From: Acinetobacter pseudolwoffii
GTDB lineage: Bacteria > Pseudomonadota > Gammaproteobacteria > Pseudomonadales > Moraxellaceae
Direction: 5' to 3'
Length of the DNA: 64,000 bases
Assembly: GCF_002803605.1 (NCBI RefSeq)
Contig: NZ_PHRG01000003.1
Coordinates: 404,078-468,077, forward strand
Every line of letters begins with the position of its first letter. The stretch's first letter is position 1. The notes under the pieces are model-generated. The model made no database searches. It was not told the DNA's origin and saw only the letters and a list, made by a program, of their open reading frames with translations. Shown here piece by piece: positions 28,908 through 37,641 of this stretch. The translations under genes were made by a program, and so were the position numbers.

Positions 28908-30025
28908 TTCGGCATGAACTCCTTAAATTTGGTCATATATTTCTGTGCAATATCATTGGCCTCAATTTTCTGGCGGCCAATCAGTTTTAAGGCACGAATA
29001 TGCAAGGCATGAATCACAATCCAGAAATCCTTAAATGCTGGATTATTGGTCTGTTTATGATAATAGCGATAATAAATTTGCTGCGCGATCACCGCTAAAC
29101 GGAAAATTCCAAAGACTTCATAGAAGGTCCAGTTTTCAGGGGTTAATCCGGTTTTTTCCAGATAATAATCCACCACTTCTTTACGGCTAAACATGCCTTT
29201 TAAGTTGGTGGGTTGACGACGTGTGGCTTTAAAAATTGCATTATCCGTATCTTCAACCCAGTAAGCCAAAGCTGAACCCAGATCCATCAATGGATCACCG
29301 AGTGTCGCCATTTCCCAATCCAGAACGCCAATGACTTGAGTCGGATCGTTTGGATCTAAAATGACATTATCAAAACGCCAGTCATTGTGAATCAGACAGG
29401 TTTTAGCATCCGCCGGGGTATTGTCTTTAAGCCACTGACGGACATATCTGAAAGATGGCACATTCAAGGTCTTGGCTTTGGCATAACGTGCATCCCAACC
29501 ATCTACCTGACGATGACAATAGCCCTCGCCTTTGCCTAATTTCTCCAGTTCAGTACCCACATAAGGCACCTGATGCAACTCAATCAGCTTATCAATGACG
29601 TTAATACACAGTTCACGTACCTGAGCTTCATTAAAATTCAGTTCTCTGGGTAAATTGGCGCGTGGAATAATGCCTTCAATGCGTTTCATCACATAGAAGT
29701 CGCAGCCAATCACGGATTCATCCTGACAAAGTGCCACCATCTCTGGTAATACCGGATAAAACTCGGAAAGTGCGTGCTGAACCTTAAATTCACGGGCCAT
29801 GTCGTGGGCAGATTTGGCTTTGGTACCTTTGGGTGGACGACGCAGAATTAGATCGGCATTGGTATATTTCAGACGATAAGTCCAGTTCGATGCGCCACCC
29901 GAATATTGAGTAACTTCGACCGGACCTTCAAGTTGAACTCCCTGCCCAATCAGCCAGTTTCCTACAGCCTGAACATCCAGTTCCTCACCTGCACGAACCG
30001 ATCCACCGACATCAATAACTGCCAT
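28904..30025 (-). CDS. Phosphotransferase, APH fold, ACAD10/11 kinase-like
   Basis: A 373-residue aminoglycoside-phosphotransferase-fold kinase. The catalytic motif is LIHNDWRFDNVILDP and the Mg-binding motif is VLDWEMATLGDPLMDLG; an N-terminal GGASNWTYRL provides the nucleotide loop. This is the subgroup that matches the kinase part of human ACAD10/ACAD11 and bacterial LvaA, which phosphorylate the 4-hydroxyl of 4-hydroxyacyl-CoA. It lies 55 bp after an acyl-CoA dehydrogenase of the matching type. It is not an antibiotic resistance gene on this evidence. Confidence 0.87.
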   Translation of the reverse strand: MAVIDVGGSVRAGEELDVQAVGNWLIGQGVQLEGPVEVTQYSGGASNWTYRLKYTNADLILRRPPKGTKAKSAHDMAREFKVQHALSEFYPVLPEMVALCQDESVIGCDFYVMKRIEGIIPRANLPRELNFNEAQVRELCINVIDKLIELHQVPYVGTELEKLGKGEGYCHRQVDGWDARYAKAKTLNVPSFRYVRQWLKDNTPADAKTCLIHNDWRFDNVILDPNDPTQVIGVLDWEMATLGDPLMDLGSALAYWVEDTDNAIFKATRRQPTNLKGMFSRKEVVDYYLEKTGLTPENWTFYEVFGIFRLAVIAQQIYYRYYHKQTNNPAFKDFWIVIHALHIRALKLIGRQKIEANDIAQKYMTKFKEFMPK

Positions 30026-30080
30026 AATTTTTCCTTCAATTCTTTTTCAAATGTCTTCAAACTTTATATCGTGTTTAAGC

Positions 30081-31322
30081 TTATTTTTTATGGCGTGTAC
30101 TGTAACCACGTTTAGCCAGTTCCAGTTTTGCGATCATACCTTTATGCACTTCATCTGGTCCATCCGCCAAACGTAGGGCACGTGCCTGAGCAAAGAATCC
30201 GGTGAGTGGCGTATCACGGGAGACACCAGCACCACCGTGAATTTGTATGGCCATGTCCACTACTTTTTCTAATACACTTGGCGCAACCACTTTAATGGCC
30301 GAGATTTCAGTCAAAGCCGCCATATTCCCTAAAGTATCCATTTTATAGGCTGCATACAAGGTTAAAAGACGTGCCTGATCAATCGCGACCCGTGCTTCAG
30401 CAACACGTTCCAGATTACCACCCAGTTTTAAAATTTCTTTACCAAAGGCAGTCCGGCTCATACCGCGGTCAATCATCAGCTCCAAAGATTTTTCCGCAGC
30501 GCCGATACAACGCATACAGTGGTGAATACGGCCTGGCCCGAGACGACCTTGAGCAATTTCAAAGCCTTGACCGGCACCACCAATAAAACTGGCAACTGGA
30601 ACGCGGACATTTTCAAAACTGACTTCACCATGACCATGCGGTGCATCATAGTCGCCAAATACCGGTAACATTCTTTCGATTTTCACACCCGCCGTATCGA
30701 CAGGAACCAGAACCATGGAATGCTGATGATGACGGTCTTTGCTTTCATCTGGCGTATGTGCCATAAAAATAATGACTTTGGCATTGGGATCGCCCAGACC
30801 TGATGACCACCATTTACGGCCATTCAGAACAATTTCATCGCCTTCGATGACCGCCGTTGCTTGCATATTGGTCGCGTCACTAGAAGCCACCGCCGGTTCA
30901 GTCATACAAAATACAGAACGGATTTTGCCTTCAAGTAATGGCAAAAGCCATTGCTGTTTCTGTTCTTCAGAGCCATAACGCCAGAGGACTTCCATATTGC
31001 CGCTGTCTGGCGCATTACAGTTAAATACGGTCGGTGCAATCAGGCTACGGCCCGAAAGCTCGGCAATATGAGCATATTCATTGACTGATAAACCTTGGCC
31101 CAGTTCAGGACATGGCAGAAACATATTCCACAGCCCTGCTGCTTTGGCTTTGGCTTTTAAAGTTTCCAGTTCAGTCGGCCATTGCCATTTGGTCCAGTCA
31201 CTGCCTTGATTTAACTCATGCACTTGCTGCCAAAAATCGGCTTCAACAGCTTCGATTTCATCTTTAATAAATTTTTTAGTTCGTTCAACATAGTCTTGCG
31301 CGCGTGCGGATAACTCAAACAT
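30081..31322 (-). CDS. Acyl-CoA dehydrogenase, ACAD10/11-like
   Basis: A 413-residue FAD enzyme. It has the FAD/substrate regions CMTEPAVASSDATNM and GRKWWSSGLGDPN, IHGGAGVSRDTPL, and the C-terminal RALRLADGPDEVHKGMIAKLEL. The DGPDEVH end is typical of the ACAD10/11 and LvaC-like group rather than classic medium-chain enzymes, where the corresponding stretch is YEGTxxI. It leads a four-gene operon with a kinase, a histidine phosphatase and an SDR, and is divergent from a LysR gene. GAGGGAAA precedes the ATG. Confidence 0.9.
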   Translation of the reverse strand: MFELSARAQDYVERTKKFIKDEIEAVEADFWQQVHELNQGSDWTKWQWPTELETLKAKAKAAGLWNMFLPCPELGQGLSVNEYAHIAELSGRSLIAPTVFNCNAPDSGNMEVLWRYGSEEQKQQWLLPLLEGKIRSVFCMTEPAVASSDATNMQATAVIEGDEIVLNGRKWWSSGLGDPNAKVIIFMAHTPDESKDRHHQHSMVLVPVDTAGVKIERMLPVFGDYDAPHGHGEVSFENVRVPVASFIGGAGQGFEIAQGRLGPGRIHHCMRCIGAAEKSLELMIDRGMSRTAFGKEILKLGGNLERVAEARVAIDQARLLTLYAAYKMDTLGNMAALTEISAIKVVAPSVLEKVVDMAIQIHGGAGVSRDTPLTGFFAQARALRLADGPDEVHKGMIAKLELAKRGYSTRHKK

Positions 31323-31414
31323 GGCTATTTCCCTCTGGATATTTTGTATTCTGCTTTACAAGACCTTAACTTAAAAACTATTATGAATAAAATGATTTTA
31401 ATCCATAGTTCATC

Positions 31415-32332
31415 ATGCATAGCATTCATAATAAAACACTGATGGATATGAGTGTTTTCCATCGTATAGATATCAATTTATATCCACTTTTTGTCGCTAT
31501 TTTTGAACAGAACAGTATTTCTAAAGCAGCACAGCGATTATGTATCACCCAATCTGCTGCTAGTCACGCTTTGCAGCGGCTCAGAAATCAGTTGCAGGAT
31601 GATCTGTTCGTACGTTTTGGTGCAAAAATGCAACCCACGCCGTTTGCTGAACAGATTTATCCTGCCATTAAAAATGCCCTGATGACGATTCAAAGTATTT
31701 CTATTCAGCATCAACAATTTCAACCAAATATGGTGCAAAGTTTAAAAATTGCCGTACATGATGAAATTGAACCAATGATTTTTCCAAAGTTGGTGGCACA
31801 TTTTCAGAAAATGAATCTGGATATTCAGTTTAGTAGCATCAAGCTGGATCGTAAAAATATCAGTGCTGACCTGGCGGCGCAGCAGGTCGATTTTGTCATG
31901 GATCTTGAGCAAAAACTGGGAGATAAAATTCAGTTTGAACCCTTAGTACAAGATGAATTTGTCGTCTGTACGCAGCAAAATAAAATTTCAGAACAATCCT
32001 ATCTTTCCTCCCCACATATAGGCGTATCATCTCGCCGTACAGGTATCTTAATTGAAGATCTGTATTTGAGCCGTAAGCAGCTTTCAAGACAGATTTTTTT
32101 ACGCTGTCAGCATTATTCAACTGCGTTGCAAATTTTGGAGCAATATCCCCAAGCGATGTTGACTATGCCACGCAATATCTTAGAACATTTACAGATAGCC
32201 AAAATTCTGAATTTTTTTGAAGTGCCTGTGCAACTGCCTAAGATTAATATGGGAATGTATTGGCACAAAGATTTACAGGAAAATAAGAGACATCAATTTT
32301 TGCGAAGCGAAATTAATAACATTTTTACTTAG
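31415..32332 (+). CDS. LysR-family transcriptional regulator
   Basis: A 305-residue regulator. The helix-turn-helix is NSISKAAQRLCITQSAASHA (about 37-56), and LRNQLQDDLFVRFG closes the DNA-binding domain. The remaining 200 residues are the effector domain. An in-frame ATG 33 bp downstream (MSVFHRIDINLY) is a likely alternative start, close to the usual LysR N-terminus. It is divergent from the acyl-CoA dehydrogenase operon with 92 bp between starts, so it probably controls that operon. The effector is unknown. Confidence 0.88.
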   Translation: MHSIHNKTLMDMSVFHRIDINLYPLFVAIFEQNSISKAAQRLCITQSAASHALQRLRNQLQDDLFVRFGAKMQPTPFAEQIYPAIKNALMTIQSISIQHQQFQPNMVQSLKIAVHDEIEPMIFPKLVAHFQKMNLDIQFSSIKLDRKNISADLAAQQVDFVMDLEQKLGDKIQFEPLVQDEFVVCTQQNKISEQSYLSSPHIGVSSRRTGILIEDLYLSRKQLSRQIFLRCQHYSTALQILEQYPQAMLTMPRNILEHLQIAKILNFFEVPVQLPKINMGMYWHKDLQENKRHQFLRSEINNIFT

Positions 32333-32432
32333 GCTATTTTAAGTAGATATGAATTTTGCTTAGGCTATTCTAATGGTTGGTATTGTAGCCTGAAATGTCA
32401 GGCTTAACCTAAATTGCTTAGGCTATTTATAA
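32327..32432 (+). repeat. Three copies of a CTTAGGCTATT repeat
   Basis: (A/G)CTTAGGCTATT occurs at about 32327, 32358 and 32416, starting at the end of the LysR gene. A near-identical copy with 23 matching positions but one lies at 50571-50593. Between copies 2 and 3, AGCCTGA / TCAGGCT forms a hairpin that could end the LysR transcript. Function unknown. Confidence 0.55.
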
Positions 32433-32472
32433 ATACAAAATGAAACACTGACTGTTTAGCTTTTGAACTCTA

Positions 32473-33108
32473 GTGCTTGGGGCTTTCCTCTACAATCATG
32501 CATCTGCTTGCTGTTGTTCTTCTACAGCTTCTTTTGATGATCTGGATTTTAGCTTGTTGCCTCTTTCTCCCACCTGGCAAATTGTGCTGGGTTTATTTGC
32601 CTTATGCTTTTCCTATTATTTGCTGCACAAACTCACCATTTACCTCAAGGATATATTTCGTCCCTTTAAAAAAGGACAGAAATACTGGTGTCGTGTTAAG
32701 GCGGTTAGCGATGGGGATACCCTCACCTGCTACCGTTTCAATATTAGACGTTCTGAAACCAGACTACGTTTTGCCTATGTGGATGCGCCAGAATCCAGCC
32801 AAAGCTATGGCAAAGAGTCACAGCGTCTAGTTAAAAGCATGGTGAAAAACAAAATAGTTCGCGTGAAAATTACAGATATTGACCGTTATGGTCGCTGCGT
32901 CGGCGTCGTTTACCGCTATCGTAAAAATATCAATGAAGAAATCGTGAAACGCGGCGCAGCATGGGTCTACGAAGATTATATTAAAGATAAAAACCATTTA
33001 CGCTATATGCTGGACTTGCAAAACAAAGCCAAAAAACAGAAAAAAGGACTCTGGAAAAGTAGCCGACCTGTACGCCCAAGTGTGTATCGAAAACAGGTAA
33101 AATCCTAA
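32473..33108 (+). CDS. Membrane-anchored staphylococcal-nuclease-like protein
   Basis: A 211-residue protein. After a short Cys-rich N-terminus (SACCCSS) comes one membrane helix (about 33-56, WQIVLGLFALCFSYYLLHKL) and then a thermonuclease domain: VKAVSDGDTLTCYR, LRFAYVDAPESSQSYGKESQ, ITDIDRYGRCVGVVYR and EEIVKRGAAWVY. The catalytic Asp, Arg and Glu positions look conserved. It probably cuts DNA or RNA at the membrane. The start codon is GTG at 32473; no better one is seen. Single gene, ending at a strong terminator. Confidence 0.82.
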   Translation: MLGAFLYNHASACCCSSTASFDDLDFSLLPLSPTWQIVLGLFALCFSYYLLHKLTIYLKDIFRPFKKGQKYWCRVKAVSDGDTLTCYRFNIRRSETRLRFAYVDAPESSQSYGKESQRLVKSMVKNKIVRVKITDIDRYGRCVGVVYRYRKNINEEIVKRGAAWVYEDYIKDKNHLRYMLDLQNKAKKQKKGLWKSSRPVRPSVYRKQVKS

Positions 33109-33133
33109 TCTTTGCTGATTTCTCTTCGCTATT

Positions 33134-33165
33134 AAAAAGTGATCCGGCTCGCCAGATCACTTTTT
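33134..33165. terminator. Bidirectional terminator
   Basis: Perfect stem AAAAAGTGATC / GATCACTTTTT with a 10-base loop between the nuclease gene and the cyd operon. Confidence 0.85.
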
Positions 33166-33175
33166 AATTTTTAAA

Positions 33176-33283
33176 TTAATACGCCAGATGGACAAAAAAC
33201 CTGAATGCGCCTGCAATTAAAGCCAGAGTAACGAAGCCTAAAATCCATAGGCCCACAAACCATAATATCTGCTTCCCTTTCAT
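33176..33283 (-). CDS. Small membrane protein, DUF2474 type, third gene of the cyd operon
   Basis: A 35-residue ORF too short for most callers. It begins MKGKQILWFVGLWILGFVTL, is one hydrophobic helix, and ends FRFFVHLAY. A strong AAGGAG ribosome site lies 5 bases upstream. It starts 10 bp after the cydB stop. Small single-helix proteins (CydX, CydH, DUF2474) accompany bd oxidases; the KxxWFVGLWxxG pattern fits DUF2474, known with CIO-type cydAB operons. A role in stabilising the oxidase is inferred. Confidence 0.8.
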   Translation of the reverse strand: MKGKQILWFVGLWILGFVTLALIAGAFRFFVHLAY

Positions 33284-33292
33284 TGTTGCTCC

Positions 33293-34297
33293 TTAATGAT
33301 AGCCATCATCCCCGACCCGCACTTTATGGCGGAATACCCAGTACGACACGCCGGTATAAATCAGAATGATTGGAATAAGTAATAAAGCACCAATTAAGGT
33401 AAATAATTGACTACTTTCTGGCGCTGCCGCCTCCCAGATGGTCACTGACGGTGGAATGATATAAGGCCAGAGACTGATCAGAAATCCGGTATAGGCCAGA
33501 AAAACCAGCACCAGCATGTACATGAATGGGCTAAGTTCCTTACGTTGTTTGCAGGCACGTAAAGCCAGCCAGGTAAATAACAGGACTAAGATCGGCACGG
33601 GCATGAGATACATAAATTGTGGCTGACTAAACCAGCGTTCCGCAATCTGCGGATGAGTCAGCGGCGTATAAATACTGACAGCGCCCAGGATAATCAATAA
33701 GGCGATAATCATTTTTGGCATCAGCTGATACATACGGTCTTGTAACTGATCGGCCGTTCTAAAAATCAGCCAGCCACAGCCTAAGGCAGCATACAGCACC
33801 ATGACACTCAGACCGGTAAACAGGCTAAATGGTGTCAACCAGTCCAGCCCGCCGCCCGCATAAATGCCATTTCGGGTTTCAATTCCCTGAATATAAGCGC
33901 CTAAAATCACCCCTTGCAGGAAGCTGGTCAGCGCAGAACCACCAATAAAGGCTTTGTCCCACCAATGTTTACTGCGATTGGCCTTAAAACGGAATTCAAA
34001 AGCAACACCACGGAAGATCAGCGCAATCACCATCAGGATGATCGGCATATACAGTGCAGATAATACGGTGGAATAGACCAGCGGAAATGCTGCAAATAAA
34101 CCTGCGCCACCCAATACCATCCAGGTTTCATTGCCATCCCAGACAGGCGCAACAGTATTCATCATCACATCACGGTCATCCTGATGCGGAAAAAACGGAA
34201 ATAGAATGCCAATGCCCAGATCAAAACCATCCAGAATGACATAGATCAGGACACCAACGGCGATGATCACCACCCAAATCAATGACAAATCAATCAT
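33293..34297 (-). CDS. cydB: Cytochrome bd-type ubiquinol oxidase subunit II
   Basis: A 334-residue integral membrane subunit with about eight to nine helices. It opens with IWVVIIAVGVLIYVILDGFDLG and has the conserved NGNETW-like APVWDGNETWMVLGGAGLFAAFPLVYS, both typical of CydB/CioB. Together with CydA it oxidises ubiquinol and reduces oxygen to water. It overlaps cydA by 4 bp (ATGA) and is followed at 10 bp by the small DUF2474-like gene. Confidence 0.94.
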   Translation of the reverse strand: MIDLSLIWVVIIAVGVLIYVILDGFDLGIGILFPFFPHQDDRDVMMNTVAPVWDGNETWMVLGGAGLFAAFPLVYSTVLSALYMPIILMVIALIFRGVAFEFRFKANRSKHWWDKAFIGGSALTSFLQGVILGAYIQGIETRNGIYAGGGLDWLTPFSLFTGLSVMVLYAALGCGWLIFRTADQLQDRMYQLMPKMIIALLIILGAVSIYTPLTHPQIAERWFSQPQFMYLMPVPILVLLFTWLALRACKQRKELSPFMYMLVLVFLAYTGFLISLWPYIIPPSVTIWEAAAPESSQLFTLIGALLLIPIILIYTGVSYWVFRHKVRVGDDGYH

Positions 34298-35739
34298 TTT
34301 TTATTCTCCTGATCTGCATTATCGGCCCCCTCCTCAATACTCTCGCGAATACTGCTCAATGGCCGGCGAGATGCCTGAATCACATCACTATCAATTTCAT
34401 GTGGGGGTGTAGAATGAATAAATTCCGGGCCTTTGTGCATGAGTCGTAACATATAATAAATACCGGCGCCAAAGACCACACAGTAGACCACGACAAAGAT
34501 AATCAGGGTCAAGCCTACCTGCTCTGCCGATACCGGCGATAGGGCGTCTTTGGTACGCATGATGCCATAGACCACCCAGGGTTGACGGCCAACCTCCGTC
34601 GTAAACCACCCCGCCAGCATGGCAATAAAACCGGAAGGGCCCATAATCAGGGCAAACCGATGTAATCCTCGGGATTCATAAAAGCGGCCTTTTTTACGTG
34701 ACCATGCCCCCCAGATTGCCAGCAGTAGCATCAACATTCCTAGCCCGACCATGATCCGAAAACTCCAGAACACGATTGCCGAATTAGGACGGTCTTCAGG
34801 TACAAAATCCTTTAAGCCGGTGACAGTACCGTCCATGGAATGTGTCAGGATCAAGCTGCCCAGATTAGGAATGGCGATGGCATATTTGGTTTCCTCAGCC
34901 TGCATATCTGGCAGTCCAAACAGATATAAAGGCATGCCGCCATCATGATTGGTTTCCCAATGACCTTCCATTGCCGCCAGTTTGGCGGGTTGATGTTCAA
35001 GCGTATTTAGACCATGTACATCACCCACCAAAACCTGTAGCGGCGCAAGTGCCAGAATCAGCCACATTGCCATGGAAAATGAAGTTTTGACCAAGGCATC
35101 ACGACGGCCCTGAATAAGATGCCAGGCTGCTGTGGCTGCCACCAGCAATGCAGAAACCAAAAAGGCAGCAATGGCCATATGCGCCAAACGGTAGGGAAAT
35201 GACGGGTTAAATACGATGGCGATCCAGTCTTTGGGGACAAACAGACCATTTTCGATGGCAAAGCCTTGCGGCGTTTGCATCCAGCTATTGGAGGATAAAA
35301 TCCAGAACATCGAGATACAGGTGCCTACCGCGACCATCAAGGTCGAGAAAAAGTGTGCACGTGGCCCCACCCGTCCCCAGCCGAAGAGCATAATTCCCAA
35401 AAAGCCCGCTTCCAGAAAAAAGGCGGTAAGAACTTCATAGGCCAGTAATGGGCCAGTCACGCCACCTGCAATCCGGGAGAATTCACTCCAGTTGGTGCCG
35501 AACTGATAGCTCATGACCACGCCAGAGACCACGCCCATCCCAAATGCTACAGCGAAGATTTTCACCCAAAACTTAAACAGATCCCGATAAATCGGGTCTT
35601 GGGTTTTGAGCCAGCGCCATTCCAGAATCGCCAAAAAGCTGGCCAATCCGATTGAGATTGCAGGAAAAATAATATGAAAAGAGACAGTAAAGGCGAATTG
35701 TATTCGCGCTAACTCTAATGCGGTTAAACCCAGGGTCAT
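34294..35739 (-). CDS. cydA: Cytochrome bd-type ubiquinol oxidase subunit I
   Basis: The haem-bearing subunit, 481 residues. The haem b595 histidine is in ALELARIQFAFTVSFHIIFPAI (first residues), and GMGVVSGVVMSYQFGTNWSEF, VLTAFFLEAGFLGIMLFGW and the Q-loop side QPAKLAAMEGHWET are all present; GRQPWVVYGIMRTKDA lies near residue 385. The Q-loop is short, which marks the CIO subtype (cyanide-insensitive oxidase). I start at the ATG at 35739, with AGGTGA 5 bases upstream, rather than at an in-frame GTG 9 bp earlier. First gene of cydA-cydB-DUF2474. Confidence 0.95.
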   Translation of the reverse strand: MTLGLTALELARIQFAFTVSFHIIFPAISIGLASFLAILEWRWLKTQDPIYRDLFKFWVKIFAVAFGMGVVSGVVMSYQFGTNWSEFSRIAGGVTGPLLAYEVLTAFFLEAGFLGIMLFGWGRVGPRAHFFSTLMVAVGTCISMFWILSSNSWMQTPQGFAIENGLFVPKDWIAIVFNPSFPYRLAHMAIAAFLVSALLVAATAAWHLIQGRRDALVKTSFSMAMWLILALAPLQVLVGDVHGLNTLEHQPAKLAAMEGHWETNHDGGMPLYLFGLPDMQAEETKYAIAIPNLGSLILTHSMDGTVTGLKDFVPEDRPNSAIVFWSFRIMVGLGMLMLLLAIWGAWSRKKGRFYESRGLHRFALIMGPSGFIAMLAGWFTTEVGRQPWVVYGIMRTKDALSPVSAEQVGLTLIIFVVVYCVVFGAGIYYMLRLMHKGPEFIHSTPPHEIDSDVIQASRRPLSSIRESIEEGADNADQENKK

Positions 35740-35975
35740 ACATTTCACCTATATATAATTATTTGTAGGAGCCTTGCTTAGATTTATTAGTGAAGTGTTT
35801 TTTCTTGGTCTTAGCTTAGGCTTAATTTGGCTTGGCAATATGTAGACTTTTGTCGGTTATTTTTTACTCAAGTTAACAATGTGTAAGCGCTATTTAATTA
35901 AATATGCAAGTGAATATTTAATTGAACGGTGACCACTTGTGTAATCCCCCAAATAGGCGTAAATTGGCTCTAAAT

Positions 35976-35994
35976 TAGTTAGCCAGGTTAACTA
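35976..35994. promoter_or_regulatory. Inverted repeat overlapping the MarR gene ribosome site
   Basis: TAGTTA-gccaggt-TAACTA ends one base before the ATG of the MarR gene. A repressor bound here would cover the 5' untranslated region, so autoregulation is likely. Inferred from position only. Confidence 0.5.
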
Positions 35995-35995
35995 T

Positions 35996-36436
35996 ATGCC
36001 TTCTGCCTCTCTTCCATTTCGCGCCTTGTTATTACGTTGTGCACGGTTACTCAGTGATGAAATAAATACGATTTTATTATCTTCACAGTTAAATTATTCC
36101 TTATGGCAAGTGCTGTATGTGATTCAGACGCATCAGCAATGTACCCTGATGGATATTTCTCATTATTTGAACGTATCTAAACCCAGCATCAGTAAACGTA
36201 TCCAGAATTTAGTGGAACTCGGTCTAATTAGCCAACTCGAAACTGCAGACAAGCGTCAGAAGCTATTCACACTGAGTGAGCAAGGAGTCGAGACTTTTGC
36301 CCTGGGTTCCACACAGATTGAGGCATTTGAAAAGCAGTTGCTTGAGCAAATTGCCTCAGATGATATTGAAAGTAGTAAAAATATCTTGATGCAGCTCATT
36401 CAGCAGTTACAACCCGCTTCGCAGGATCGACTTTAA
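35996..36436 (+). CDS. MarR-family transcriptional regulator
   Basis: A 146-residue winged-helix regulator. The recognition region is MDISHYLNVSKPSISKRIQN (about 54-73) and the wing has LETADKRQKLFTLSEQGV. Its stop overlaps the ATG of an MFS transporter by one base (TAATG), a typical MarR-efflux pump pair. It probably represses the pair and is released by a small ligand. The ligand is unknown. Confidence 0.88.
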   Translation: MPSASLPFRALLLRCARLLSDEINTILLSSQLNYSLWQVLYVIQTHQQCTLMDISHYLNVSKPSISKRIQNLVELGLISQLETADKRQKLFTLSEQGVETFALGSTQIEAFEKQLLEQIASDDIESSKNILMQLIQQLQPASQDRL

Positions 36437-37635
36437 TGAGCCAAGAACAAACGCCTTTATGGACTCCCAATTTTATTTTGATCAGTCTGGTGAATTTCCA
36501 GTTGGTGCTGGTGTTTTATTTGCTGGTGATTGTGATTGTCGGCTACTCGGTAGCAGAATTAGGTGCAACCACGGCACAGGCAGGGCTGGTTTCTGGCTTG
36601 TTTATTGTCGGTACCTTATTCGGCCGTCTTATTATCGGGAAACTGCTAAACCGTTTGGGCCTAAAAATTACGCTTGTGGCCGGTCTGACAGGTTTTCTGC
36701 TTTTTTCTGGCCTCTATCTGATTCCGGCCAAGCTGGAAATTTTACTGGGCATCCGTCTGATGCACGGTTTTATGATGGGTGTGGCCTCAACGGTATTAGG
36801 CACCGTGATTGCCCAGACCATTCCTGCGACTCGACGTGGTGAAGGCATTGGTTATTTTAGTATGAGCAGCACACTTGGCACAGCGATTGGCCCCTTCTTA
36901 GGCATCTGGCTAATGTCAAATTTTAACTATCAGGTGATTTTTGTTTTTACCAGTGTAGTCGCACTCAGCTGCCTGATTTGCAGCCTGTTTATTCAGCCGC
37001 CACAGATTAAAATAACGAATCAAGTCAATCATATAGAAAATCAATCATCTAGCAGACTGGCGCAATATATTGAACCCAAGGCTTTGCCGATTTCGATGAT
37101 TGTTCTGATTGTGGCAACCTGCTATTCCGGCGTCTTATCTTTTATTCATTTCTATGCCAAAGAGATTAATTTAGTCGAAACGGCTTCTTTTTTCTTTCTG
37201 ATGTATGCCATTGCGATTTTGCTTTCACGTCCATTTACCGGCCCGCTAATGGATCGTAAAGGTGAAAACATCATCATCTATCCGGCCATTGTGATTATGG
37301 CCTTAGGAATTTTATTACTCAGTCAGGCCCATAATGCTACGATGTTATTGGCCAGCGCCGCACTGCTTGGTTTTGGCTTTGGTAATCTCCAGTCCGTCTG
37401 TCAGACCATTGCGGTAAAAAGTACCAGTTTGCAGCGTATGGGGCTGGCGACTTCAACCTTCTTTATTGCGCTAGATGCAGGTTTGGGTTTTGGACCTTAT
37501 TTCCTCGGCATGCTTCTGGATCAGATCGGTTATCGTCAGCTTTACCTGTACTCTGCTGTACTGACCATCAGCTGTCTGATCTGGTATTACCTGTTGCATG
37601 GCCGTAAAGCGGGGGAAATACAACCTTCTTATTAA
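36436..37635 (+). CDS. MFS transporter, coupled to MarR gene
   Basis: A 399-residue, 12-helix transporter. It shares the PLWTxxF start, RRGEGIGYFSMSSTLGTAIG in helix 5 and RPFTGPLMDRKGENIIIYPA with the MFS gene at 14281-15465, so the two are paralogues. Translational coupling to the MarR gene suggests regulated export of a toxic or signalling compound. The substrate is not known. Confidence 0.88.
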   Translation: MSQEQTPLWTPNFILISLVNFQLVLVFYLLVIVIVGYSVAELGATTAQAGLVSGLFIVGTLFGRLIIGKLLNRLGLKITLVAGLTGFLLFSGLYLIPAKLEILLGIRLMHGFMMGVASTVLGTVIAQTIPATRRGEGIGYFSMSSTLGTAIGPFLGIWLMSNFNYQVIFVFTSVVALSCLICSLFIQPPQIKITNQVNHIENQSSSRLAQYIEPKALPISMIVLIVATCYSGVLSFIHFYAKEINLVETASFFFLMYAIAILLSRPFTGPLMDRKGENIIIYPAIVIMALGILLLSQAHNATMLLASAALLGFGFGNLQSVCQTIAVKSTSLQRMGLATSTFFIALDAGLGFGPYFLGMLLDQIGYRQLYLYSAVLTISCLIWYYLLHGRKAGEIQPSY

Positions 37636-37641
37636 ACACTT

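Noticed and set aside
28904..30025. Aminoglycoside resistance gene
   Set aside because: The fold is that of aminoglycoside phosphotransferases, but the operon and motifs fit the ACAD10/11 kinase group.
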